From contig CM051029.1 of NCBI GenBank assembly GCA_027627225.1, forward strand, positions 28,187,048-28,251,047: a stretch of DNA of 64,000 nt. Reading direction: 5' to 3'. Shown one piece after another: positions 13,501 through 23,990 of the stretch (positions are counted from its first letter, which is position 1; every line of letters starts with the position of its first letter). Made by a program: the position numbers and the translations under genes. Origin of the DNA: Congeria kusceri (taxonomy: Eukaryota; Mollusca; Bivalvia; Myida; Dreissenidae). Below the pieces are notes generated by a model that saw nothing but the letters and a program-made list of their open reading frames with translations, ran no database searches and was not told the origin of the DNA.

Positions 13501-16500
13501 ACCAGATGACAGATTTCAATTACGTTTTACGATCGTTGTGTTACAGTTGGCGCTCCGACAAATACTTATAATGTTCAGGTTAATAAAATATTTGCGTGTT
13601 TGAATTGTGAATAATTTAAGTATTTAGGTGACCGTCAGGTGGTTGCATTTCGAGACAAGTTTTTCGACATGGTATGGCTGTCTCTCTATGATTTCCGACA
13701 TTGTATCGTTATTATTCAGTAATTTCTCACATATTTAAGTAAATGTATGATTCAATTTCTATAAGGCGTAGTTATGAATGTATTACTTCATTTTTGTGTC
13801 ATAAAATGATTTTCAACATTGTTAGGTTAACAATATAATTATCCCATCATATAAATATTTAATTTGATCATTTTATGACTTCCCACAAGGTTTGGCTATC
13901 ATTTAGTGATTTCCGACAATGTTTCTGTATCATTCAATGACTCCGACGCGGTTCAGTTATTATTGAATGATTTCTGACAGTTGTATTTATCATTTAATGA
14001 TTTCTGACAGTTGTATGTATCATTTAATGATTTCTGACAGTTGTATTTATCATTTAATGATTTCTGACAGTTGTATTTATCATTTAATGATTTCTGACAG
14101 TTGTATTTATCATTTAATGATTTCTGACAGTTGTATTTATCATTTAATGATTTCTGACAGTTGTATTTATCATTTAATGATTTCTGACAGTTGTATTTAT
14201 CATTGAATGATTTCTGACAAAACTAGTTATCATTCGATGATTTCTGACGATGTTAGTTATCATTTAATGATTTTTGACAATGTTTTGTTAACATTCAGTG
14301 ATTTCCGACTTAATCAAGTTAAGCATTCAATGGCATGGCTTGTTTTATGATTATTGTCATCATTTAATGATATTTCACATGGATTAAGTTATCATTACAC
14401 GAGCCCCAGTAATAGTAAAGTTGCTACACGATGATGTTTATTAGTTTAATTTTAAATACTCTTATAGGTCACAATATACTAAAAGATTTCCTTAACAAAT
14501 TCAATGTAAAAGCAATAAATTCAACAAAAAATAAACTCAACATTTTGCGCGTAGAGACCCTCATAACCATACCTTTTCTTAAAGAGCATTCCGAGCCGAA
14601 TTGATTTAGACAATAAAAAAGATAGGTCATGTGATATGTAAGAAAGAACTCAACGCGAATCAAAGTTCACTGTTTTACGGCCATCTTTTTACCGGCTACT
14701 CTCCAGTTGAAGGTATACTGCCAACTGTCAAAGTCTCGTCATGTAGTCTCCAACCTTCAAGCGAAACGGTGAATTTTTAGTACACAACAATGTTTTTCCT
14801 ACCACACGTACAAAGAAATATTCAAAAATAAAGTCATGGCAAGTGACTATACAGAAAATTGTGTCTTCAAATAAATGGTGTTGATTTATTTAGAGAGTAT
14901 AGCATTGCACACCTGAAATATTTAGTATACTGTAACCTATAAGAGAAATTTGTTCTCATTAAAATTAGTTTTTCTTGCATATAATTATCTTCCCATGCAT
15001 ATTGCACCAATATATTAAGTTTGGCTTGTATATCTGTCCATTTGGCCATTTTATTTCATATTTTCAAACACAGGTGATTTTGGTCGGAAGCCGGTGATTT
15101 CAAGCGTCTTGAAGCTTAAATGTCCCTCTAACAATTAAAGCTGATATTTGCAATATTTGTGACAAAATACCCAAACAAACCAAACAAACGTGTATGGGGG
15201 GCTTATGTGGGGTGAGGAGAGAATGACTTTGTTAGATATTTTTACTCTAAGCCATTTTGATAATGTATTTTTTGTGTATTTTTTTAAAAAAATCACCCCA
15301 AAAATGTAAATTTAATAGAAAAAAAATTCCAATTTCATCCAAGACAATTAACAAATTAGTCAAAATGGGAGATCAAAGATACTTTGAAGTGTAGAAATCA
15401 ATCAGCTTCCAGTAATTGCTCGTTTCAAACCAATAAAGTGTAAAATCTTTAAAGCACCTTGTTTGTCGCAGCCTCTTTAATTACAGGCCACCAATGATAT
15501 ATTCTAGTATATAATGTCATGGGTGCCTTTAAACTGCAGCAGGTGGTCAATTTGCATTGCCTGCTCACATTTAGAGGTTAAAGGGAATACAAAATTGCAT
15601 ATTTTGGGCACAAAATAAGTACTTTGACTTTTTTTAAGGTGGCAATCTGGTCAAAATGGGGTTCACAACCAAGCAAAAGAACAAGTTGCTCAATGTTGGT
15701 TTTAAACGAGGTGGGACTAGTCCGGTGAAGGGGAAAAAACATAATTATGAAAGAAGGTCAAATTCCAACACAACCTATGTAAGGTTAGAAAGGTCATCCT
15801 TTGAAGCACGGGTAGCTTACAATGACAAGGTTCTTACTTTTCGGGATGTAGACGGCTCTCAAACCCCAGCTAAGCCCTTGCGTCCGAGAGCGAACAAGAT
15901 TCGCTATGTAGACCTGTTACGGGTTCCTGCTCCATCAAAAGTCCATCCCGACTTACTTACGAACAAGGTCTATGTCCCCGCCCTACTCCAGTCTATGATG
16001 TCCTCTGAAAATAGAAAGCATAGGTTAAGAAGTGATAAATGTAGGGGCGACTTGGTAATTGACGGCAGTGCTTCCATAAAGTGGGGCTTAGGCTGGGAGG
16101 AAAGGTTAAAATGTACAAGATGCAGATATGTAGGCAAGCATTATAAGCTTTACAATGAGGTTCCATCAAGTACCAGGGGCAGAAAGGCAGCTCAGATCAA
16201 TGTAGGCTTCCAAATAGGTGTTGCAAGTACTTCTATTGGGAACACAGGTTCCCGCAGAATTCTCAACACAACCAATATCATTGCTCCCTCTCCACTTGCT
16301 ATGCAAAAACAAGCAAATAGGGTCAATACTGCCCTTAAATCCCTAAATGAGAGAAGCATGTACCAGATTTGAAAATGCCAAAATTGGTCAAAAAGATCCC
16401 TCTAAGGTAAATGTTGAAGGGGACACTTGCTACAACAATCCAATTTTTTACTCTGACGCGACACCCTTTCAAGCCGGAACTATTGCCATAAGCACTATGT

Positions 16501-19500
16501 GTGAAAACAATACCAGAAACAAGCAAATTGTAGGGGTACAAGTAGCAAATAAACTATGCAGGACTGCATCAATGCTTAGGAATAAGGGTAAACCTGTTCA
16601 GTGCCCCAATCATAGGGGGCATTGTTCTGCAAATGTTTCAGTGAGGGAACCAATAGGTGATGAAGGCAAATGGAATAGGTTGTTAGGTGACCAGATCTCT
16701 AAGGACATCAAAATAGCAAATTTCACTTGTGATGGGGACAGTAGGGCATTCCAAGGTGTTCGTAACTCTCACGGTCACAATGTGGGTCATCTTAAGGATC
16801 TGAGGCACCTAGGCAACTCGCTGAAGCACGAGCTCAACAAAGCGCCTTTCTCAAAGGGCATGCTCAAGGGTCATTCCAAGTCTAATATCAGGAGTCGGTT
16901 CGCTCTCTCGGTCAAAGCTATGGCTGAGCTTAAAGCTGCCCACACTAAACACCAGGGTGACATCAAGGTTCTAAAGAAGGTCACGGTTGATGTAATCGCA
17001 ACCATTGTTCTATGCTTCAGTGGTTACTGCGGTACTCATTGTGCAAAGTACAGTTATGTCTGTGCTGGTACAAATAGGCAAGCTAAGAATTTCATGCCAG
17101 ACAATGTCAAGGTTAAAATGGTTGACAGTGACCAACAAGTCCTTAAAAAATGCATTGAAATGGTTTTAGGTCCAGCTGCTCTTGACGCTACCAAACTTTT
17201 AACCACAACCCAAAAAAGTGAAGCAGTAAACAGGTCGTACCAAGCTGTCAATCCTAAAACTGTCACTTTCTCACGCAACTGTGTAGGTCGAATTCACGGG
17301 CAGGTTCACAAATTAAACAATGGCTATGCTGACTCTGTAATTGCAAAAACCACTGAACTAAATGCTAACCTTACCCAGGGGTCAAAGATTATTAAGCAGA
17401 TAGCATATGAGGACCGCAACGACCTTAACCGAAAGCAAACATCCGCTACCAACAAAGCACGAGCTTTACGTGCCAGGACGCGGAATTATCGATACAAACT
17501 GCATGAGGAATTACACTACGGCAAGGGCATGAGTGACCCCAAACCTGATTATGACAGTCTTCCACACCTTAAGCATCATAAATATGCTTAGTTGATTGTG
17601 TACCTGATAATAAATTGTTATTATTACCTGTTTTGGCATAAGAGACCTCTAACAAGTGGCCCTCGCGTCAGCATCAGGCGTTCCTCTACCTGAAAAAGGC
17701 AAAAATACCCAATAGAAATAGATATAAAATGAAAAAAAACATGCATTTATGTATTTTAAGTGTATTTCTATGAATAAAAGGAAGTGATAAAGCTTGTTGT
17801 ATGCATGTTTTTACCAAATATGCAGGCTGGCTCAGTTCCATGCCCGCTGCACTGTCCGAACTGTAAACATGTCCGCCGTTCCAGGTTGGTGGAATGGGGC
17901 TCTATGTTTAAATGTTCAGGCTTAACACACAAGCTATTGTTGCATAAGTGGCTCACAGAGTCCCTGGCGTTCAATGCTGACTTCATGTAGCACATTAACG
18001 CTACACGGTGAACCAAGTATGTCTCTGATTTTATGTCCGAAGGCAATTTAGCCCTCATTCGGCCATAATAGGGTAAGGAACTATTTGAAATACAACCATT
18101 CCAGACCAAACAATCTGAATTGATGCATTTAATGCACTTATTTTCTACTCTTTTGCTCAGAAATGACCAAAAATCTGCTTTCTCATCCATATTTTGCACT
18201 TGCAGACGATATTTTATTTTAACCCAAAGTCAGTTTAGGTCACAATATACTAAAAGATTTCCTTAACAAATTCAATGTAAAAGCAATAAATTCAACAAAA
18301 AATAAACTCAACATTTTGCGCGTAGAGACCCTCATAACCATACCTTTTCTTAAAGAGCATTCCGAGCCGAATTGATTTAGACAATAAAAAAGATAGGTCA
18401 TGTGATATGTAAGAAAGAACTCAACGCGAATCAAAGTTCACTGTTTTACGGCCATCTTTTTACCGGCTACTCTCCAGTTGAAGGTATACTGCCAACTGTC
18501 AAAGTCTCGTCATGTAGTCTCCAACCTTCAAGCGAAACGGTGAATTTTTAGTACACAACAATGTTTTTCCTACCACACGTACAAAGAAATATTCAAAAAT
18601 AAAGTCATGGCAAGTGACTATACAGAAAATTGTGTCTTCAAATAAATGGTGTTGATTTATTTAGAGAGTATAGCATTGCACACCTGAAATATTTAGTATA
18701 CTGTAACCTATAGTAAGGGACAACAATAACACAGAATCAAAAATATATATGCCCTTCTCGTGGCTGTTAATTCTTCGCTTTTTGTCACCATATTTCCTGC
18801 GCCCAGTTTTCGAAATATTGTCTCAAACAACACTCTGCAGCTTTGTTTATAGCGTTTATAAAGTAAATACCAAACATGTTATATCTGCTTGCAAATAAAA
18901 CGGAAATAAACATTACAGAATTTCGCGAGTCTTGGGAGCATATGGAAGGCCTCATGTGCCAACTTTGCGAAGGCACCCTTTGATACCAACCCGAAACGCA
19001 AAGCTAATTAGCAATTTACGGGCCACGTTAACTCGGAATTTACTACCATAAACATCGCTTCCAATTAGAGCAAATCATCTTTTCTGATTTCTTAGACATT
19101 GTGCGGTAATTAAAATGGAATAAACCGGGTAATAAAATGTTTCGACAAACGGACCTAAGGTTTTTTTCCCGTCAGTACCCAACCCTTGTTCGTGGTTAGA
19201 TCTACATCATTCACGTTGGTGCTTCGAGGTCTATGAATTTTATAGTATTATTCCTTAACCACTTGCATTATTTCCGACGCAATTATGATTTTACTGTGTT
19301 TGTATTCAATTACGAATCCCTTTTTCTAATTTACGATTATGGTCGCGTTAACAATTAAGGATTGGCCATATCTATCATTGTAATCACCATCAAAATACTG
19401 TTCTTAGTGAACCTTTCGTGAGACGTTTTGGTCGGTAGATGTGGTAGATCTAACAAAGCTATAAAATACAGCGGAAACATCTGACTACAAGTATTTATAA

Positions 19501-20830
19501 TATGTACGAAGTGGCAATTTTATACAGATCGCAGAAATATTACGTTACTTAGTCCTCATCCTTCTCCTCCTCCTCCTCCTCATCATCATATTTTGGGACA
19601 ATTAAAAATCAGTGGTCAGAACTGTCAATTGTACGTATTGCCGGCTTGCCCCAGAGCATATACGGACAAGTGGCATATTGCTGTGCGGAAACACAGAAAA
19701 CGCCATTTTGAAAAAGAAAATCGGATAAGTATGGCAAAATGAGTTTTCACCACACCTGTAAATTCGTGAACACTGTATTATACCATTCATGGATCTTGGT
19801 GTTTAACTCCAGAAGGAGCATTGTGACACTAGAAATAAAAATTTCCCATTTTTTATTTTGCAACAATACTTATCATTGTGAAATTGTGTTGTTGTTGTTG
19901 TTGTTTTCACAGAAAATACTTCCTAACTTTCGTAGGCTCGGCTAAACGTGTGGTTCGGTTCTTTTGGCTACTGAGTACGCTTACAGTATATGAATTACTG
20001 TTAAATTATATGCGGTCTCTTCTATTATTTCCAGATTGTCTACGACAGCCTCACGACGGCCTGCAAGTGCCACGGTGTTTCCGGTTCCTGCTCCATCAAG
20101 ACCTGCTGGAAAGCGCTCGCAGACTTCGAACAGATTGCGGAGACGTTGAAGAACAAATACGGCACTGCAATCGAAGTGAAACGCACGCGCAAACACAGTG
20201 TACATAAGTTCGTGCCAGTGAACAAATTTCAGAAAATTAACACAATTCCCAATGATGAATTAGTTTATATAAAAAAGTCCCCGGATTATTGTTCTCCCGA
20301 CAAGAAGCTGGGATCAATAGGAACTAAAGACAGGTAAGGCTAAATTTCCAAATATATCATCAGCATTACTATCAGTCATAATCATTATGCAATCGTCGTC
20401 TTCGTCGTCGACGTCTTCGATCACCACCACCATCATCATCATCATCATCAATCATCATAAGTTTAAATACAGTATGATTAAGATCTCCCAAAATTTAATA
20501 AAAAATATCGTTATGCAAACCAGTTTACAATTTAAAATTTGCATACATCTCGATAACAGTTATGTTTTCACTTCTATTTTTTTAAGAATGCAGGATTCTA
20601 TAGTTTTTATTTGTGTTTGTTATTTTCAATACGTGCATGTATAATTTCATTCCAGAACCTGTGATCCGAGAAGTACAGGGCCCGGCGGATGTGATATTAT
20701 GTGTTGTGGGCGGGGCTACGAATCTAATGACGTCACAATTGTAGAACGCTGCGAATGCAAATACTACTGGTGTTGTTACGTGAAGTGCAAAACGTGCTCT
20801 AAAACAATACGTGTACATACGTGTAGATAA
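7366..20830 (+). CDS. Wnt11: Wnt ligand, Wnt11-like (5' end missing)
   Basis: A secreted, lipid-modified signalling protein of the Wnt family. The visible exons are 7366-7598, 10617-10888, 20035-20333 and 20656-20830; phases join and encode about 325 residues ending in TAA at 20828. Family hallmarks are present: FFDRRWNCST, the KWGGCGDDV segment, the acylation-site motif CKCHGVSGSCSIKTCW (Ser before CSIK carries palmitoleate in known Wnts), ELVYIKKSPDYC, CDIMCCGRGY and the Cys-rich end CECKYYWCCYVKC. The KWGGCGDDV and SPDYC regions resemble Wnt11 more than Wnt4 from memory; subfamily should be confirmed by phylogeny. The signal peptide exon is not seen. The third intron (9.1 kb) holds two minisatellites and a transposon. 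Candidate poly(A) signals follow at 21401 and 21717. Confidence 0.85.
7599..8110. repeat. Degenerate tandem repeat starting at the Wnt exon donor
   Basis: G-rich units of roughly 90-100 bp follow the donor. The donor sequence GAGGTAAGGGGCCGCTAGGG recurs at 7683 as GAGGTAAGGGGTCGCTAAGGG, and weaker relatives (GGTCGCTAGGGGG, ...TTGCTTTCGG, TTGGCGCGT) continue to about 8110. The array therefore includes at least one decoy 5' splice site. Confidence 0.7.
8276..8531. mobile_element. Fold-back MITE in Wnt intron
   Basis: GTAGGACCATATTTTTCGCA at the left end is answered by AATATATGGTCCTACAC at the right, with CACATCTG/CAGATGTG motifs inside. A relative lies at 36735-37045. Non-coding. Confidence 0.75.
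8532..10616. other. Intron sequence, nothing recognised
   Basis: This is the rest of the intron between the first two visible Wnt exons. There are open frames at 9499-9782 (-) and 9907-10242 (+), but neither shows a family motif or codon bias. A possible decayed tRNA-like B box (GTGTTCGATTTCC) is near 9628. Confidence 0.5.
10617..10888 (+). CDS. Wnt11: Wnt exon: central part
   Basis: The acceptor is TTTCAG at 10616; the donor is AAG|GTAATG at 10889. It joins the previous exon within a Gly codon, giving KRGTREQAFTYAIASAS, then IARACSVGITTKCSCG and GDFKWGGCGDDVEFGLRF. It ends in phase 0 after NTAAGNK. Confidence 0.92.
11006..11110. repeat. Microsatellite (ACT/GCT)n
   Basis: An ACT/ACC/ACA trinucleotide tract is followed by GCT and GAT/GATG tracts. 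Poly-Thr or His frames over it are not genes. Confidence 0.9.
11111..11839. other. Intron sequence, nothing recognised
   Basis: AT-rich intron with no exon signal, repeat array or element end that I could support. Confidence 0.5.
11840..13012. repeat. Minisatellite, 32-33-bp unit, derived from a SINE
   Basis: About 36 units of GATCCCTATTCATGATCCGG plus AGTTGTTAGTTC or AGTTGTTGAGTTC lie in tandem. TTCGATCCC resembles the B box (GGTTCGANTCC) of a tRNA-derived promoter. The array starts after TGTCCGCCTAAGGG, a SINE-like head, and ends in sequence matching a SINE tail. Confidence 0.9.
13013..13110 (+). mobile_element. SINE 3' part flanking the minisatellite
   Basis: GAGCGTTCAAATAATCC, then ACTGGTTCTACCCAGGAA, resembles the body of the SINE at 35690-35880 (ACTGGTTATACCCAGAAAAG). 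It looks like the remainder of the SINE within which the array at 11840-13012 expanded. Confidence 0.6.
13640..14400. repeat. Minisatellite, 30-bp unit
   Basis: A perfect core of 30-bp units (TTTCTGACAGTTGTATTTATCATTTAATGA, given here only as TGACAGTTGTATTTATC) spans 13967-14206 and is flanked by older variants on both sides. Because 30 is divisible by three, the array gives an open frame with a ten-residue repeat; this is not a gene. Confidence 0.9.
14465..14941. repeat. Left 477-bp direct repeat of the transposon
   Basis: It starts TAGGTCACAATATACTAAAA and ends TACTGTAACCTATA. It matches 18236-18712 with a constant offset of 3771 bp; I saw no difference on reading through. Confidence 0.9.
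14942..15655. other. Leader between left repeat and transposase
   Basis: AT-rich, no open frame with recognisable content. It presumably holds the transposase promoter and 5' UTR; GGTGGCAATCTGGTCAAA precedes the first ATG. Confidence 0.4.
15656..17591 (+). pseudogene. Mutator-like DDE transposase, broken by a frameshift
   Basis: It would cut and move the element. Two overlapping frames (15656-16372, 238 codons; 16347-17591) together match the animal Mutator-like transposase domain as I remember it. The first frame has a Zn-binding-like KCTRCRYVGKHYKLY, KWGLGWEERL and INVGFQIGVASTSIGNTG. The second has GDTCYNNP (likely first catalytic Asp), STMCENNTRNKQIVGVQV, FTCDGDSRA (likely second Asp) and a C-rich middle. 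The family frame continues from SLNER into ENAKIGQKDPS across the overlap, so a single-base change near 16365-16373 separates them. Otherwise there are no stops, so the break is young or could be an assembly error or programmed shift. AATAAA lies 18 nt past the stop. The left direct repeat is the likely promoter region. Confidence 0.75.
17609..17614 (+). promoter_or_regulatory. Poly(A) signal AATAAA of the transposase
   Basis: AATAAA lies 18 nt after the transposase stop codon, in the short gap before the opposing endonuclease gene. Confidence 0.6.
17768..18199 (-). CDS. I-PpoI-like His-Cys box (His-Me finger) endonuclease
   Basis: A predicted 143-residue DNA-cutting enzyme of the zinc-binding His-Me homing endonuclease type. 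The core VSHLCNNSLCVKPEHLN is followed by STNLERRTC and CSGHGTEPAC. Compared with I-PpoI as I remember it, the general base His98 corresponds to His84 here and the metal-binding Asn119 to Asn105, with the same 21-residue spacing. The structural zinc ligands correspond to Cys86, Cys91, His96 and to Cys111, Cys117, His120, Cys126; Cys30 may supply the remaining ligand and Arg47 the catalytic Arg61. The frame is intact with an ATG at 18199 and no intron needed. It is encoded on the strand opposite the transposase and ends 176 bp from it. Its role in the element (self-spread, target choice) is unknown. Confidence 0.75.
   Translation of the reverse strand: MQNMDEKADFWSFLSKRVENKCIKCINSDCLVWNGCISNSSLPYYGRMRAKLPSDIKSETYLVHRVALMCYMKSALNARDSVSHLCNNSLCVKPEHLNIEPHSTNLERRTCLQFGQCSGHGTEPACIFGKNMHTTSFITSFYS
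18236..18712. repeat. Right 477-bp direct repeat of the transposon
   Basis: Second copy of 14465-14941. Similarity ends at TACTGTAACCTATA; the next bases (GTAAGGG) differ from those after the left copy (AGAGAAA). Confidence 0.9.
18713..20034. other. Intron sequence, nothing recognised
   Basis: Remainder of the large third Wnt intron. A short (CTC/CTT)n tract is near 19560 and a (TTG)n tract near 19890. No coding exon was supported. Confidence 0.5.
20035..20333 (+). CDS. Wnt11: Wnt exon with the acylation-site motif
   Basis: The acceptor is TTCCAG at 20034; the donor is CAG|GTAAGG at 20334. It reads IVYDSLTTACKCHGVSGSC, then SIKTCWKALADFEQIAETL, and ELVYIKKSPDYCSPDKK. It starts in phase 0 and ends two bases into an Arg codon completed by the next exon. 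Confidence 0.95.
20390..20462. repeat. Microsatellite (TCG/ATC)n
   Basis: TCGTCG and ATCATC trinucleotide tract inside the last Wnt intron. Confidence 0.85.
20656..20830 (+). CDS. Wnt11: Wnt terminal exon
   Basis: The acceptor is TTCCAG at 20655. It reads TCDPRSTGPGGCDIMCCGRG, then ERCECKYYWCCYVKCKTC and ends VHTCR with TAA at 20828-20830. The closing Cys pattern is the standard Wnt C-terminal domain, so the 3' end is complete. Confidence 0.95.
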
Positions 20831-22794
20831 GACTTGTCGTCGAAAGCACGGGTAGAAATACACAGCAACAGTGTGCCTTTAATTTGAGAGTTCTATCTCA
20901 AAACTTGTGATATAGCCAACAGAGATTATCGATGAAATCCGCGCTGGGGATTGTACGTATGTTAGTTTCGTACGCATGGAGAAGTAGTATCTAAGGGAGA
21001 GTACTCGTCGTGAAAGGTATTGGACGATGCAATGTGTTCTCCCCTTAGTTTCGAAGCAAGACAGAATTTGCGTATTTTGAGGCAGGTTACTTGAAGTTTG
21101 GGAAACGGAATTGACTTGGATCGCAAATTGACAGTGAAATTGTATGCAGTGATGTTTCAAAACGGTTGTGACGTTGATTTATTAACATATAGCATATGTG
21201 TACAAAAGTGATTGATTTATTTACAAGTGTGATGAAACATTTTGTTTGTTTGAGATTGACTTAGCATACTTTCTAATACAGAGACGTCGCTCATCGTTCG
21301 CGTGAAGCGCCAGGGTTTCTGTCTGTGACGTCACAAGGTGCAATTGTTCAACACAGGGAATATTACACATTAAAAACTAGTGCTATGCCGTATTTTTTTA
21401 AATAAAGTTCTGAAGCGACACTGTGCGATATTGTTTTGTACTGCAAAATACTGGGTGGCTAGTTCATTTATGTTTGTTTAAAGCCACCGAATCTTTTTTT
21501 AATCACAATACTTTCAACATTCTAAATTCATTCAGAGATTTAATATAGTTAAAGCATATTGTTCGACAACTGGTCATTCGTTGAAACGCTTTTAAGCGCT
21601 TTTTACATAATCAAATAAATGCACATAATATAAACAAGTCGATGTTGATAAACATTGTTTACATGACTGACGCTTTTTTTGGATTCCATGCATGTTTTTA
21701 ATTGTCTTGTGTTCAGTAAATAAACAACTTACAGCCATGCTGAAATTTTTAACGTGGACATACATAAAGGTATTATAATATACCTTAGAGGCGTTTATTT
21801 AATTCACAGTGCGGATTCGGTGCCTTTCAGGTCAAAACACAAAAATCAGTTCCAATATTCATTAATGTATTGTCGCCGCAAATTCACACAGTGTCGTTAG
21901 ATATACGGTTAGATATACGTTATGAGAGTTGAAGGCGGATATTTTGTGTCAAATTACTCATTTTATTTGTTTACTAATATTTAAATTAATACATGTACGC
22001 ATGTAACGTGTGATGTACAAACTTATTAATTAACATTGTCATCACATCGTAAATATGTATGTACAGAAATTCATCTTTAGAATTTGAATAAGTTGTACTT
22101 GAATTTAAGTTAAAATAATGCCCCAGTTGTTTTGGTTACTTAATAATTATGAACTGTTAAACTTAATTCATTGACTGAATGATGCGTATGAAGTAAATAA
22201 TGTTATTTAATGAACCGTTAATAAAACCGTGAGTTCTCATAAGTGATTCAATTTAAAATCAATTTTATTTTTCAAACGAAACAAGTTACAAGAAAGCTAC
22301 CTGCTTGGTATATTTTTCGTAACGTATTCAGTTTAATGAATACACGTATAGAACGAAATGATATACGTCTTCTGCACTTGCTAGAGATGACGGTTTTTTA
22401 CGTTCTCTTTTATACTTAATATTACTTTGTCTCTTTCTTTTTTACGATGTGCTCACTCACACGCCGTAAAAATGGTGGGAATTGTTTGTTTATCTCTGGT
22501 CTCCTCTGTGAATTTAGGAAATTTCGAGAAACTCAAACACTTACAAAATAAATTCCTCAGGAGCCATATCCTAAAAGCCCCTAACGAAAACCCGACATTT
22601 GTCAAACTGAAATAAAAAAAACAACAAATAAATATTCCTTTTGAAAATCAATATATCATATTTGAAATATGGTTCAGGTATAATCATCTGTTCATTCTAT
22701 ATCAGATTAAAACCAGTTAGGAAAAATGAGCTTTCGATGAAAATCTTTACTTTAAGTAAAGCTTACTTTAAGTAGCTGTATGAATACTGGCCCT
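20831..22794. other. Wnt 3' UTR and intergenic sequence
   Basis: AATAAA occurs at 21401-21406 and near 21717, the best candidates for the end of the Wnt transcript. Beyond that no gene was recognised. Confidence 0.5.
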
Positions 22795-23063
22795 GGGCCC
22801 ACATCCACAAAGCTTCTTAGTGAAAATTTCATTAAATTTATTAAAATCATAAAATTCCTTAAGTCTGGGGCTGGTTCATTTAAAGTTGATTTTGCATAAA
22901 AATTTAATTAAAAATTTAATTTGGTAAAGAATCAACAGATACTTATTATTTTAACATGTTTCAAAAAAAAATATTTTACAAGGACATTTTTATTTGAATT
23001 TTTTTGTACTTAAATGTGACTTAAGTTAAGATTTTCCTTAGGAGCTTTGTGGATAGGGCCCCA
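22795..23063. mobile_element. Fold-back MITE
   Basis: GGGCCCACATCCACAAAGCTTC at the left is answered by GGAGCTTTGTGGATAGGGCCCC at the right. A fragment with the same end (CCTTAGGAGTTTTGTGAATAC) occurs at about 52705, so the family is dispersed. Confidence 0.8.
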
Positions 23064-23689
23064 TGGTTCCTTTACTGCCAATTTTGAACCCATTTCGTAT
23101 CGTATTAATAGTATATTATTGGGTCATTAATTTATGTTTGAAAGATATTTAGACAAAGATATACATGAGGCTAACATGGGCATGTTGCCTTGGAAAATAG
23201 CGTATATATTTTTTGAAAACTTCACTATTGGATTTTTCGCACACGCTACCTATGTAAATATGTCCGTATTCTTAATATCTGGACACTTCCCAAAACGCAT
23301 GTTGCGAAATGCCTTCGTTGTATTTTACAGATATTTTGTTTTAAAATCTTAATGATAAACGACAAATTTTATACTGTATTATAAATTGTATAGTAAATTT
23401 TTCTTCTGATATTTTTATTTTATTTTCAAACTTGAAGTAATGTTTAGTGGCATATTTTTGTTCCTGTTATTTATACATATTTGTTTTTTTTGTGATTTGT
23501 AAATATTATAAATGCAGTTTTGTACATTTTCAATAAAAGTGTACTGTTTCATATATGATGTGTTGTTGCTTATTTACTAAGCAAAATCAGTTTCTGGAAG
23601 TGATTTATTATTTTGAACGTGCACCAAATCACTTATACCAGATTTCAGAGAGTTTTGATTGTTTTGCGGTATTCAATAACTGTGATATT
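23064..23689. other. Intergenic, nothing recognised
   Basis: An open frame at 23134-23352 has no family motif and no codon bias. The region is AT-rich. Confidence 0.45.
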
Positions 23690-23990
23690 AGCAAGCTTAC
23701 CGTGTAAGTAGCGTGCAGTATGTTGAAATTTAGTTTTAATCTATACGCACGCTACTTATTGCACTGAACAATTGCACTGAGTGGACACATTGCGACAGCG
23801 CTAAATTTGGAAATGACACGCATGCCAAGCATGTCAGACATCACGTGATCTAGAAACTGCCCATTGGGATCGGCATCGTAGAAAGTTGCGATGTGATTGG
23901 TAAATATGGTATAAAACTCTTGTAGCACCGTTTGAACTCAATATGTTAATTACTTAATCTCGCCCCTCGGGCTCGTTACAAAACTAACAA
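23690..23990 (+). repeat. Dispersed repeat family, copy A
   Basis: Contains AAGTAGCGTGCAGTATGTTG, CACGCTACTTATTGCACTGA, AATTGCACTGAGTGGACACA and ATGTCAGACATCACGTGA. The same blocks appear in reverse orientation at 33600-33925. Confidence 0.85.

Larger units (their letters stand above)
14465..18712. mobile_element. Transposon with long direct repeats, transposase and homing-type endonuclease
   Basis: A 4.25-kb unit is bounded by 477-bp direct repeats (14465-14941 and 18236-18712) that look identical by eye. Between them lie a Mutator-like DDE transposase reading right and an I-PpoI-like His-Cys box endonuclease reading left, tail to tail. It sits in the large third Wnt intron. No clear target-site duplication was seen outside the repeats. 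Terminal direct repeats of this length are typical of LTR elements, yet no reverse transcriptase, integrase or gag is present, so they are either unusual termini or a duplicated flank. Confidence 0.75.

Noticed and set aside
13967..14206. Open frame with a ten-residue repeat (MISDSCIYHL)
   Set aside because: A 30-bp minisatellite, divisible by three, gives a periodic frame; no start context, splice sites or homologue.
14465..18712. LTR retrotransposon
   Set aside because: The direct repeats suggest LTRs, but there is no reverse transcriptase, RNase H, integrase or gag, and the termini are not TG...CA.
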